Below, one piece after another: positions 33,099-43,566 of a DNA stretch of 64,000 nucleotides. The stretch is taken from contig CM071568.1 in assembly GCA_036426205.1 (NCBI GenBank), forward strand, positions 40,885,221 to 40,949,220, in the 5' to 3' direction. The notes under the pieces are model-generated. The model was given only the letters and a program-made list of their open reading frames with translations, did no database searches and was not told the DNA's origin. This DNA comes from Ascaphus truei. Its lineage: Eukaryota > Chordata > Amphibia > Anura > Ascaphidae. A program made the position numbers and the translations under genes. The first letter of the stretch is position 1. Every line of letters begins with the position of its first letter.

Positions 33099-34031
33099 AT
33101 GGTGTATGAACTGTTCTACCCTGATTTACAAATGGTGATTGACTATCCAGAAGCTGAGCTGAGTATGGAGCTACACTCCGTGCGCCATGTGAGGCGGAAA
33201 GAAGTTTCCCTTCTGGGGCCTACAGCCTGTGTGAGTGCTCTCCATAACATGCCCAATGCCACCTCACTGCCAGAGCTGTGCCATACCGTGTCCAGTGTGC
33301 CAATTACCCTGAGTAGCCAGCTATCTAAGCCTTGTGGAGAAGCTCTACCAGAATATTGTACGGTGCGCTCTGCTACCGCTCCAGAAAGCTGCTCCAAGAG
33401 GGAGGAATCTGCGGAGGTGATCCCCATCGTTGAATCGGAGGACAAGGCCGATGACATCAGCGAGGTACCTGCCGAGACCTCCTACGTACCCGAGTCTGCT
33501 GCAGAGCTGCAGGTTACGGTATTCGTCGCCGGGGGACCACGGGAGATCTACTATGCTGATCCGCGCTGGGACCAAGTGCAGAGGCCTGCTGATCTGTCCC
33601 TATGCCGCCAACAGGAGATGCGCAAGGCCCGCGCTAGAGCTGACGCCTACGTGACCGCTGCAGAGTGGCACTTCAATGCATTGAGGCTGCTGGAGCAATT
33701 CCCTTGTAAAGTGCTGTCCGGCACCACCCCAGATGTCTGTGACGTCCCCCTCGATTACAGCTCCACCGCCGGGAGTTTAGAAGGCCGCAAAGCGTCTGGC
33801 CGGATGGGCTTACCTGCTACAGCTGCCGCTCCGGTGAGTGACAGGTCTGTTGAGGACCCCTTCCTCCTTCATTGTAGAGAACAGAAGGAAGAACAAGACT
33901 CTCTCAATGCCACGGCCAAGGCTGAAGCCCGATACCTTAAGGCTACTTCACTTGAACCTAGCCGGGACTGTGGACCTTGCTATCGCTTCTCCCGGGGAGA
34001 CTCCCATGAGTTTCCTCTTCAGAGACTTTAG
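33099..34031 (+). CDS. Unrecognised retroelement protein (gag-like), 310 aa
   Basis: A 310-codon open frame from ATG 33099 to a stop at 34029. It lies between family A LTR pieces and just after the 168-bp duplicated segment, in the place expected for gag. It is rich in acidic residues at 105-135, has a helical Arg/Ala-rich patch (CRQQEMRKARARADAYVTA) near 185-205 and a degraded C-terminal part. No protease, zinc knuckle, RT or membrane segment is visible. A different frame (33838-34416) continues with a Pro/Thr/Ser-rich tail (TLTPTLSVPPIITTPSP), so a frameshift near 33950 may have split a longer protein. Function is not known. Confidence 0.4.
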   Translation: MVYELFYPDLQMVIDYPEAELSMELHSVRHVRRKEVSLLGPTACVSALHNMPNATSLPELCHTVSSVPITLSSQLSKPCGEALPEYCTVRSATAPESCSKREESAEVIPIVESEDKADDISEVPAETSYVPESAAELQVTVFVAGGPREIYYADPRWDQVQRPADLSLCRQQEMRKARARADAYVTAAEWHFNALRLLEQFPCKVLSGTTPDVCDVPLDYSSTAGSLEGRKASGRMGLPATAAAPVSDRSVEDPFLLHCREQKEEQDSLNATAKAEARYLKATSLEPSRDCGPCYRFSRGDSHEFPLQRL

Positions 34032-34971
34032 TGTGTCCACTTTGCCCCGTTCTGCTCCAGTCACTCTCACACCTACCCTTTCTGTGCCGCCGATCATTAC
34101 CACCCCCAGTCCTAAAGTAAGACCCCTGACTCCTAGACCCTTATCCCCGGTGAGTCCCGTGGCCCCAAACAGAAATGTGAAATGTGATGATATGTCTGCC
34201 ATGCATTTTATGTCTGTATCACCAGTGGAAAAGTCTGTATCATGGGGGAACTGGATGGAACAGGAGGAGAAATCCTCATCCGTACCTGTACCGAAGGTGT
34301 CAACTAAGAGTAGTCTGTCAGGGTCAGTGACTGCCTTACTTCTGGTTAGGGAAGCGACCATAGAACCTCCATTATGTTTTGGGTGCTACCTGGCACAGCC
34401 AGAGAGAAGGGTTTAATGAAGTATAGCTGAGCAGAGAGAGTGCTAGTGCACAGGTTTCGTAAGATGGGATATGTTTATACATATCTCCCAGAGAACCTCA
34501 TGAGAAGTGCTGAGGAACACAGGATGGAGTGGGTGGAGGAAGCTATAATAGCACAATTTTCAAATACTGCCAGAGACTCCAGATACCATAATTTTGATAG
34601 GGCAAAATACCTACTCAAGCTATTTGTAGTGGGCCGCAATATAAAGTACACATAGACAGTGGAATATATATCCGAGTCTGGGAGAAGGAGGTGCTATTCT
34701 GTCAAAGTACCTGACGGTCAGGGCAATATGGTCAAGAAGCCTGATCGGCCCACTGCTATTGATATAGCCCTATGTAATCCCCATATTAGATCTGGGGTTC
34801 CAGCCAGGGTTAGTTAGGTGGGATTGTTTAATGTTACACTGTTGTATACACATGTTTAATGCAACTGTTTACCACCTTTGTGTTAGGGACAAGTTACAGG
34901 TTGTACAGTATGAGATGTTACGCCTACTGTAGTCAAAGCGCAGCCTTTGGAGTTTCACCAGGGGGAGAATG

Positions 34972-35760
34972 TAGCATAGCCTCCCGGCCGCTACTTATTT
35001 TTCTGGGCCCTACCAGTTTAAGTCCTGTTAGGTGCAGGCAGTGGTTGGGTTAATTCCTTCCAAAAAGGCCTTGTGTGCTTTTTCAGCCTTAGATGCATTT
35101 AATGTATCTAAGTGTAGCCCCGGTCTCTTTTCAGCCTCAGAGACCCCCTTGCCTGCGCGCCAAGCGGTCGCGGGTGCCGCCAGAGGCAGCGACGGACTCA
35201 CCGGCACGCCGAGAAGGTGGGGGCCGGAGCAGTGAGCGCTCCGAGGCTTTGCGGCGCACCCGGCTAGCGGGGGCCGCCATTGTGCCTGCTCGCGGTTGCG
35301 CAGTGTAGTCGCGCACGCGCTGTACAGTGCCAGGAGTGCCGGCAGCAATGTTAAGGTTGGTGTGCGGTCGCACATGCGTAGAACCACCGCGGTAGCCATT
35401 ACAGGATCGTGCAGGCGCAGTAAGGGTAGCGCACGCGGTCCCAATGCTAAAGAGGTCCTAAGTGGACTACAATTCCCAGCAGCCTCTGGGGATTGCCCTT
35501 TCACCCACATCACGTGCAGCCAGCCAGCAAATAGGGTTTTGCAGCTTCTCCTGTGCAGGAAGGCTACAATGTTGCGGGGACCACATTTGGCAGTTGAAGC
35601 TGGGAGCAGGAAGGGGGAGGCAGGGTGTAGGGAGCAAGTGGCTCCTACACCAAGTAAGGTAGATCCCCAAGTCCCAGGCAGGCCCCAATCCCTGTTAGGG
35701 TAGTGGGTAGGTACTGAGGGACGGCCCCTATGTTAGGGACCCTGCCCTTAGGTAGTGTGT
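34972..35760 (+). mobile_element. Family A 3' LTR (5' portion)
   Basis: Starts TGTAGCATAG after a polypurine tract. It contains CpG-rich promoter-like sequence (35150-35450) and 'ttagggaccctgcc' near 35735, found in reverse in the other copies. It loses similarity after about 35760, where other repeats begin. Confidence 0.5.
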
Positions 35761-35865
35761 GTGCAGTCTTGTCAGTGTCACAGCTGTCAGTGCATTGAGC
35801 GCTGACAAGAAGGACACAGGGCTGAGTGCAGTGCAGCTGCAGGCAGAGTGTGAGTGCAGTGGGTT

Positions 35866-35901
35866 GCTGAGGAAGTGACGTCAGTCACGAAACGCGTAGG
35901 G
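35866..35901 (+). ncRNA. Hammerhead-ribozyme-like repeat motif (best preserved)
   Basis: CTGAGGA at 35867, a 5-bp stem GTGAC/GTCAC around a GTCA loop, then GAAACGCGTAGG. This gives CUGANGA-stem-GAAA as in hammerhead ribozymes, with one extra A before the stem. Such motifs are known in Penelope-like elements. Cleavage activity is untested. Confidence 0.4.
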
Positions 35902-36654
35902 TCAAAGGTCACAGTGCCTTGGGGTTACACTGGTTGTGAGAAGTGTCAGTCAAGTGAAGCAGGAAGCAGCATCATTGAAGCTGCAGTGCTGGCAAGCAAG
36001 AGTGTGGAGTTCCCTTACTCGGCAGCCATCTTGGAATGTGTTTTGAAGCTAGAAGGAAAGATACTACACAGAGAGCCCCTGAGGACCCCCACTGCTGCAG
36101 GCATCTGCCCCACTTGTCTACACATGCTTGTTATTCCAGTCCTGCTGTAAGTAGGGTTTTGGGTTTTAACCCCTTGATGACCCGCTGCAGCAGGCTCCGT
36201 TTGTTTTATTAAATAGTTATTTTTCTTTCAGCTTGATTGTTTTATGTTTGACTTCTGTTAAGTGTTTCATGTTGTTTGTCCCATTTTAACATTACGTATT
36301 ACACTATTATTTTTCTTTGTTTCTGTCCCTATGTCACAGACCCCCAGATTGGAGATTTTACAGTGATTGGAGCATTTGGATTATCTTCCCTTCCATCTGT
36401 TTGGACTCTATTAGGGACTTTGGATTCTTTTTGGGCGCTGGTCTGTATATGTTCGTTGTGTTCTCTCTGGTGTTGTTCTGCTAGTGTTCCTGGCTGCCCT
36501 GTACACATTGTGTTATTATTGTTAGTATTTTATTTTATTGCACGTAGCGCTTAAGCACTTTTTTTTTGTGTTACCGGAGTAAGTACGGTAATGGTTTCTC
36601 TTTATTTTACACTGTTTATATCTCTTTAACTAATTCACCTTCTTTCCCCCCTCC

Positions 36655-36880
36655 AATTCCAGATCGCCAGATTTGAATCCCATCGAATTGGTATGGCATC
36701 AGCTCAAGGATTATATCTGAAAAGTGGTGAAACCGTCAAAAAAGGATGAATTGGCAAAAGGCATACTGAGTTTTTGGAAAAACATACTCACCGTAGAGAG
36801 ATGCAATAAATATATAGATCATATTGCGACCCTGTTGCCCATTCTTTTACAGCGTAATGGGCAGGCAACAGGAAGGTAGT
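36655..36880 (+). pseudogene. Tc1/mariner-type transposase C-terminal fragment
   Basis: Encodes SPDLNPIELVWHQLKDYI, a stop (TGA at 36718-36720), then KVVKPSKKDELAKGILSFW, RCNKYIDHIATLLPIL and RNGQATGR. SPDLNPIE carries the last catalytic Glu of the DDE triad, followed by the usual helical C-terminus. The fragment begins right after a pyrimidine tract and AG (ttccccccctccaattccag), so it looks like a terminal exon or a truncated copy. No upstream catalytic Asp segments were found. Confidence 0.65.
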
Positions 36881-38050
36881 AAGGTACTGTAAGTACAGGT
36901 GCAGAAAGTATGATACAGGTAAGTATGGCACTCAAAATAACCAATGTAACCTTTTTATGCCAGCCCTTTCTCTCCGCTTTCTACAGTACAGTATTAAATC
37001 CTGTACAGGATGTGTCTAGCCTACAGTAGTACATGTTTTTACTCTAAATATATATATAATGTTTTAAATTTGTTTTAAATTGTTTCAACTTGTTATAGTT
37101 ATACAGTAGTTATAATGTATTATAGAGTTGCAGTATATACTGTACAGTTTACTGTATTTATACAGTTATACTGTACAGTATATAGTTTGACAGTAGTTTC
37201 TGTATAGTCCAATATAGTGATATACGCAATGCCTTAAATGCACTTTACTGCACTCATTTTTTTTTTCCATACAGTAGCTGCTGCACTAAAAAAAGGAAGG
37301 GGGGGGGGCATGTGTAAAAGTTTTGTACTGTAGCAGTCTTTAATTTACACAACCCCCCTCTCTCAATGACAAAAGAACTAAGAACTACAGAATGCAATGC
37401 AGCCATTACGAAGAAGATAAAGATTGTAAATTTGTATTATGATTATCATGTGAGTATTATGAGTATCATGATTATTTGTATTTTTCATTCTTCCATGATT
37501 ATCCAGATAAAATAAAAAAATGTCTTCTTTAAATTCACGATAATCATTGAAACACCCCCACCCCCAAAGAAAAAGAAAGAATGGCAAAAATTGTTAACTT
37601 ATCAAAAACAGATTATGGTTTATTTAAATCAGTCCTTCAAAGATTTTTAAATACACGCATGCGCTTAAATGTGATGACACGCATATGCGTTTCAACAAGG
37701 TTCCAATGAGACATACACGCATGCGCCTAAATGTGATGACACGCATATGCGTTTCAACAAGGTTCCAATGAGACATACACGCATGCACATTGAATAAAAA
37801 CAGTATGAAAAGAAGAGCAAGCACAGCAAAAGTATTGATTAATAAATAATACATATTGAAATGTGATGACACACATAATTGTTTCAACAAGGTTCCAATT
37901 AGACATACTGTACATGCATGAGCGGAAAAAATATTTTACATTCGGAAGAAGACGCAACGTTGTATTTTTGTATTACTTCTTTTCCCTTTATTATCCTGTA
38001 TACAGTATTTGTCCTCATATTTTTAATCTGTGTTTGGCTAAGGAGCCTCA
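36881..38050. other. AT-rich sequence with a short tandem repeat
   Basis: No gene. A unit of about 66 bp containing 'tgatgacacgcatatgcgtt' and 'caaggttccaatgagacata' occurs at about 37671 and 37733 with a third partial copy at 37862. A C/G run is near 37291-37308. Confidence 0.6.
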
Positions 38051-38060
38051 GACTATACTG

Positions 38061-39981
38061 CAGGCCTGCACAACACGCGGCCAGCGGGCCGCATGTGGCC
38101 CACCTCCACTCATTGTGCGCCCGCGGCCGCTTTCCCCGTCCTCCTCCCTCCTGAGCATGCTCTCCCCCCCCCGGGAGCCCGCTTGCCCCCTCCTCTCCAG
38201 CGAGCCGCGAGCCGCTCTCCCCCTCCTCTCCTGGCCGTGAGCCGCTTCCCCCCTCCTGGCCGTGAGCCGCTTCCCCCCCTCCTCTCCCGACCGGGTGCCG
38301 CTCACCCCCTCCTCCCGCCCGGGGGCTGCTCTCCGGCCAGCGAGTCTGCTCCACCCTCCTACTCCTTGCACCTGCTCTCAGGACTGCACAAGTGTGCGAG
38401 TCCTGCCTGCTCTGCTGCCGTGAGGTGCCGTTGGGGGGGAGGTGAGGTGCCATTGGGGGGGAGGTTAGGTGCAAGGGTGGGGGAGGTGGGAAAGGGGGGG
38501 GAGGGATGGTGATGGAGGGGAGTGGAGGGGTGAGATCGGTGCAAAGGGGGGGAGCGTGAGGGCAGGAGGGGGAGGTGAGGGGCGTAGGATGAGGTGAGGT
38601 GCAGGAGTGGGAGGTGCAGGGGAGTGAGAGGGATGTGAGGTGCAGGGGGGGGGGGTGAGATGCAAGGGGGGAGGGGAGGTCCAGGGGAGTGAGGTGAGGT
38701 GCAAGGGGGAGGTGAGGTGCAGGGGAGTGATGTGAGGTGCAGAGGGGAGGTGAGGTGCAGGGGAGTGAGTGAGGTGAGGTGCAAGGGGGGGAGGTGAGGT
38801 GCAAGGGGGGGGGAGGGAGGTGCAGGGGGGAGGTGCAGGGGAGTGAGTGAGATGAGGTGCAGGGAGGGAGGTGCAGGGGAGAGTAGTGAGGTGAGGTGCA
38901 GGGGGGGGAGGTGAGGTGCAAAGGGGAGGTGATGTGCAGGGGAGTGAGGTGAGGTGCAAGGGGGAGATAGAGGTGCAGAGGGGAGTGATGTGAGGTGCAG
39001 GGGGGAGGTGAGGTGCAGGGGAGTGAGTGAGGTGAGGTGCAGGGGGGGGATGGAGTGAGTGGGGGTGTGAGGTGAGGTGCAGGGGGAGGTGAGGTGCAGG
39101 GTTGGAGGTGAGGTGCAGGGGAGTGAGGTGAGGTGCAGAGGGGAGGTGAAGTGGGTTATGTGAGTTGAGGTGCAGGGAGGAGAGTGATGGGAGGTGAGGT
39201 GCAGGGGGGGAGGGTGTTTGTTGAGGGGGGGTGATGTGAGGTGAGGTGCAGGGGGGAGGTGAGGTGCAGGGGGGAGGTGAGGTGCAGGGGGGAGGTGTAG
39301 TGGAGTGATGTGAGGTGAGGTGCAGGCCAAAGAGTGATGGGAGGTGAGGTGCAGGGGGGAGGTGTAGTGGGGTGATGTGAGATGAGGTGCAGGGGGAGGT
39401 GAAGTGCAGGGGGGAGAGGTGAGGTGCAGGAGAGTGAGTGAGGTGAGGTGCAGGGTGAGGGTGAGGTGCTGGGGAGTAATGTGAGGTGAGGTGTAGGGGG
39501 GAGGTGAGGTGCAGGGGAGTGAGTGAGGTGAGGTGCAGGAGGGTGATGTGAGGTGCAGGGGGAGTGTGATGTGAGGTGCAGGGGGTGAAGTGCAGGTGGT
39601 GGGATGTGTGTGGTCTGCAGGGGGGTATAGTGTGTTATGTGGAGGGGGAGTATTATGTATGGGTGAGGGGAGAGATGGGGGTGTGAGATAGAGGGTGTGT
39701 CTAGCAAAGGTTGATGATGAGGGGTGCAGGGTGAGATATGAGGATGATGAGGGGTGCTGGGGGAGATATGAGGATGATGGGGTGCTGGGGCAGATATGAG
39801 GATGATGAGGGGTGCTGGGAGAGATTGATGAGGGGTGCTGGAGGAGATATGAGGATGATGATGATGATGAGAGGTGCTGGGGGAGATATGATGATGACGA
39901 TGATGATTTTACCCGTTCGGCCCAAATCTGTTTTCCTTGGAGCAGTTCGGCCCTTCTCGCTTTACAAGTTGTGCAGGCCTG
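38061..39981. mobile_element. Non-autonomous hAT element with internal minisatellite
   Basis: Perfect 14-bp terminal inverted repeats CAGGCCTGCACAAC (38061-38074) and GTTGTGCAGGCCTG (39968-39981). Flanks are CTATACTG (38053-38060) and CTATACAG (39982-39989), an 8-bp target duplication with one mismatch, as hAT transposases make. The interior is GC-rich (38075-38390) and then mostly minisatellite. No transposase frame is present, so it would need one in trans. Confidence 0.75.
38395..39700 (+). repeat. G-rich 'ggtgaggtgcagggg' minisatellite, about 1.3 kb
   Basis: Variable units built from GGTGAGGTGCAGGGG with G runs of 4-9. A related 'gatgaggggtgctgggggagatatgag' array follows at 39715-39900. 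Long His/Pro/Ser-rich open frames on the minus strand are repeat artefacts. Many spaced G runs give strong G-quadruplex potential on the plus strand. Confidence 0.95.
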
Positions 39982-40307
39982 CTATACAGTATGATCTCGT
40001 AACGTTAATCTCTGCTTCAAATATAAATCTTCAAATTACAATTAATGTATACACACACACAGACTTGCAGAACTGTACGGCTGTACTGTGTAGGTTGAAT
40101 TGCTATTGGATTTTTATTTTAAGACAACAACTCTCGATTGCCCACTTGAGATTCTAGATGGTATTGCAGACAGCGCTAAAATAGAATTTTCTGCACACAA
40201 TAGAAACCTGAGACAATGGCGGTACGGTTGAAAAACATCACGCGCCATGACAGGGGTATTCCGAGCGGTACACAGGGTGAAGTTTAAAAATAACGTCCAC
40301 TGCAGCT

Positions 40308-40380
40308 GTATATCACATAGGGTGCGGGTAGGATTCTCGCTTATGGTGCGAGAGTTCCCAGGTTCAAATCCCGGATAAGT
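40308..40380 (+). tRNA. tRNA-Pro-like pseudogene, anticodon position ATG
   Basis: The anticodon arm CTCGC-TTATGGT-GCGAG and T arm with a perfect B box (GGTTCAAATCC) match nuclear tRNA-Pro, but the loop gives ATG instead of AGG, and the 5' acceptor and D arm are degenerate. The 3' end reads ...GTCCA. Probably a pseudogene or tRNA-derived repeat rather than a working tRNA. Confidence 0.5.
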
Positions 40381-40417
40381 CCACCTTCTTTCATAGCCCT
40401 ATGAAGACAGTTATATA

Positions 40418-41480
40418 TGTAGCCCTCTTTCCCCACCCTCTGGGAGAAAAGGCGCCTATGGTGTATATGGTGCTCTACCTGTGGCTCACAGGAGGCCTGA
40501 GCCTCCGCCGCTGGGAGCCTGGGGTGTACCTGATTCACTAGGTAACAGCGCCTCCACCTGCGCAGGATCCTAATTAAACGGGATAACCCAGCACAGGAAC
40601 AAACAATAATAACACACAGCATAAAACAATAACCTTTACTTATGAATATATAGGCAAGCAGCAAATAATGAAAATAGTAACGCTACTGGTTACAGCTATA
40701 CCTTCGCCACGCAGGGCCTTATCCCACCACCGTGTAACCCACACCGTGTCCACAGTACCTGATGGGCCTTCGGGCACCCAACCACACCAGGTGTCCACAA
40801 GTATGCAACCCCCACCCTTTACATGTGGTCAGCGCTGCCACTATGGTGTGTGTACTTGGTTGGTGCATTTTAAGTATATAGGTATCAGCCGGGTGCTCCA
40901 GCACCCAGGTGCGCCGATTTGGAGACAGAGAGGATCCGCCGATCCAGCGATGTCCTTCACAACGAGTCCACCTCCGTGTGGGGTGGTATCCCGCTGGAGT
41001 GTCCCACACAAAGGCAGTCTTTGGTTCTGGTGAAGTAATCTGGTCCCAGATCACTATGGTCAGGCAGCGCAGCTTGCTGCTGTGTCCCTAACTAAGAAAA
41101 TAGCTAATGGGGCAGGGTCCCTACCCAAGGGCTGGTCCCTGTAGCAGCCAGAATCTTATTGTATGATTCGGGCCTAGCTGGGGCCTAGAGGGGTTTCTGG
41201 CCTAGTGTAGAGGGTCACAGACCCCTGAACATACATCCACCCTGTTCGTGTCCCAGCACCAACTGACTGTCAGCTTGCAGCGCGCAAAAAGTATCACTCT
41301 CTCCGCATAAGATCTTCGCAGCCCTATTGGCTGTGTGTGGTCATCTAACTCTCTGCCCCTAAGCTTGTAGTCCCCGCGGAGCCTATCCCTGTCAGCTGCC
41401 GCGTGCGCCTAGTGGACTGCACATGCGCACACTGTCATGGCTGCCGCAACTCTTACTGCGCATGTGCGAACCTAAAGGGC
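40418..41480 (-). mobile_element. Family A LTR copy, incomplete
   Basis: On the minus strand it ends ...GGGCTACA at 40418. It shares 'cagcgcctccacctgcgcagga' (40548) and 'gggcagggtccctacc' (41110) with other family A copies. It loses similarity near 41480, where a hammerhead-like repeat begins. Confidence 0.55.
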
Positions 41481-41484
41481 ACTG

Positions 41485-41523
41485 CCTTGAAAAAGGTCCC
41501 CCTATGGGGACCAAAACGTTGGC
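41485..41523 (+). ncRNA. Hammerhead-like repeat motif with strong stem (degenerate cores)
   Basis: CTTGAAAAA, a perfect 7-bp stem GGTCCCC/GGGGACC around CTAT, then AAAACGTTGG. This is the same layout as the other loci, with both cores mutated. Confidence 0.3.
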
Positions 41524-41723
41524 ATTTGTGCCACCTACTCTAATACAATCTTTTTGAAAATTACCTCTGAGCGCTGTCTCATTCCTACTGCGTTGCTGCG
41601 GCTGCACCACTGCTGTGAGGAACACCCCTGCCTGTTAACTACTGCTAAGGGACATACACCTACCTTTTACTGCATACACGTGAGTGCTAACTACTCTCCA
41701 TTGACTCTCTCTATATATATATA

Positions 41724-42631
41724 TGTAACGGCTGGACCCCCCTTGTCTGACCCACCCAATCTCACATTGGCCCATGTGGTCTAACCGGTCCCCATTACAA
41801 GGTCGTGTGTGGTGGTGCACCTGCAAGTAACAGGACTCCTGAGTCTCCCGCTTGGTGTTATTAGAGGATATCATCAGGACAGGTAGCTGAGGTAGTGGTT
41901 ACGAGTCCAACTTACTTCATGTGCAGCGCCTCCACCTCATCAGGATCTGTGCTTCCGCAGGGAGATGGTCCTGGTGAGGAACTCCTTCTTGGTGGTGCCA
42001 TCCACTGCTGAGTAACTTCACACTCACCCAGTGGAGGTATCTTTAACAAGGGCATCTTTATTTGCATGGTATGGGCCAGCTGCCCCTCACAGATAACAGC
42101 TCAGCCGCTCATCTCTTTGCAGCACTTCATTAGGAAGGTCCCTTTTCCCTAATAGAGCTGCTTTCCACCTTTACTCTCAAAGAGATTCCCCAGCTTCTCT
42201 GGCTGCTGTAATCTCCTTTCCTGAACTGCTTTGTCTCTCTCAGCTCCTCTCTTGAGCTGCTCTGTCTGTCAGCTCCTCTAACTCTGCTCAATGTGCTGCA
42301 TATGCTCACTGACTCACAGCTAGCAGGAGACACTGCAACATTGTTGCAGACCTTCACGTGCCTCTCAGTGAACAGAGCAGCACAACAACAGGAAACTGAA
42401 CTTCTAACTTTAGGCAGTGCTGTGTCTTATATCACCCCCCAGAGAACAAACCTGCTCTGTACCACTAAGTGTGGGCACAATGCATGTTGTCACTTCCTTT
42501 GGGGACATATGACACCTCACCAGGGTTTGAGGGCAAACCTCCATTGATTGTTGCTGGCAATCCTGCATACTTACCAGGTTTACTGCCAGCATGAGAAAGA
42601 GATATGTACACCAATCTTACACATGGCTACA
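41724..42631 (-). mobile_element. Family A solo LTR, 908 bp, inserted in a TA repeat
   Basis: On the minus strand it starts TGTAGCCATG and ends CCGTTACA. TATATA runs flank both ends. It contains 'gcagcgcctccacctcat' at about 41933. It is shorter than the 25672 copy. Confidence 0.65.
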
Positions 42632-42639
42632 TATATATA

Positions 42640-42821
42640 TACAGTGGTCGACAAATCACCCAAAAATCTACTCGCCGAACCAAAAAATCTACTCGCCACC
42701 TAGTCCCGCGCCTAGCCCCAAAAAATAAATAAATAAAATAAATTGAATAAATCCTAGTAAGAACATTCGTTTTTGACATAAGTTTATTATTGTGTTACAT
42801 ATACTACAATTAGTCCTTGTT

Positions 42822-42857
<36 letters not shown>

Positions 42858-42886
42858 TGTTGTGTGTGTTGTGTGTGTGTGTATGG

Positions 42887-42942
<56 letters not shown>

Positions 42943-43395
42943 TGTGTATAAATGTCAGATCTAGGGGGGGGGGAAAGCCAGATATGAATTACTAGTTTCC
43001 TGAACCCCTTAACCAGTGTCTGGATGCCCCCACTTCCCAATATCTAAAGCAGCAATCCCGCCTGGGATCTTACCTGATCCGCAGTCCGTCGATGTCCAGG
43101 TACCCTCATTCCTGCAATGTTATATGTTGGAGGGGAGGCGTTCCTTACCTGTCTTCTGGGTTAGGGGGGATTCCGATGTCCCCCGTGTGAAGCTTGAGTC
43201 AGATCTGGAAGAAAGCAGTATAGGTTATTTATTTAGGTGTAGGTATAGGGCAGTTAAGATATATATAGGGTAAATAAGATATCCAGATCCAGAGTGTGAG
43301 ACAGAGAGAGTGTGGGTGAGAGAGAGAGACAGAGAGAGTGTGGGTGAGAGAGAGACTGAGAGAGTGTGGGTGAGAGAGAGAGACAGAGAGAGACA
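42640..43395. repeat. Low complexity: (GT)n at 42821-42948 and a 'gagagtgtgggtgaga' array at 43296-43400
   Basis: The long GT/TG microsatellite has a few interruptions. The second array has 34-bp units of AGAGAGAGAC and GTGTGGGTG. The sequence 42641-42700 begins CAGTGGTCGACAAAT, like a DNA-transposon end, but no partner end was found. 43010-43260 has no recognised feature. Confidence 0.75.
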
Positions 43396-43566
43396 GAGAG
43401 ACAACAACAACAACAACAAAATATTCAACAGCATAATCACACCCATCCTTCTGTATGGCAGTGAGGTGTGGGGTCCTGTAACATACCCAGACTCCACAAA
43501 ATGGGATACCAGCCCAACAGAAATACTGCATCTGGAATTCTGCAAACACCTTTTCCAAGTACACAG
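43396..43566 (+). pseudogene. LINE ORF fragment, upstream part (interrupted by gypsy insertion)
   Basis: Encodes FNSIITPILLYGSEVWGPVT and EILHLEFCKHLFQV, typical of the region after the RT domain in LINE ORF2-type proteins. The reading frame is cut at 43566 by the LTR of the gypsy element and resumes in frame at 49128. The 5' part of the LINE is missing beyond a simple repeat at 43396. Confidence 0.7.

Larger units (their letters stand above)
31064..35760 (+). mobile_element. Rearranged family A LTR retrotransposon
   Basis: 31064-31296 starts TGTAGCCAGG and matches the beginning of the family A LTR (minus-strand start at 53689), so it is a truncated 5' LTR. 34972 starts TGTAGCATAG directly after a purine-rich 'accagggggagaa' tract and runs to about 35760 with family A features ('ctacaattcccagcagcctc' near 35466), so it is a 3' LTR. 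Between them lie gag-like frames, a 107-bp inverted repeat (31307-31413 and 32097-32203) and a 168-bp direct repeat (32204-32371 and 32929-33096). No reverse transcriptase was found, so it is non-autonomous or internally deleted. Confidence 0.55.

Noticed and set aside
37899..39925. Minus-strand frames of up to 340 codons rich in His, Leu, Pro, Ser, Thr
   Set aside because: Translation of the G-rich minisatellite inside the hAT element.
42641..42700. CAGTGGTCGACAAAT as a hAT-type terminus
   Set aside because: No matching inverted end or 8-bp duplication was found in the neighbourhood.
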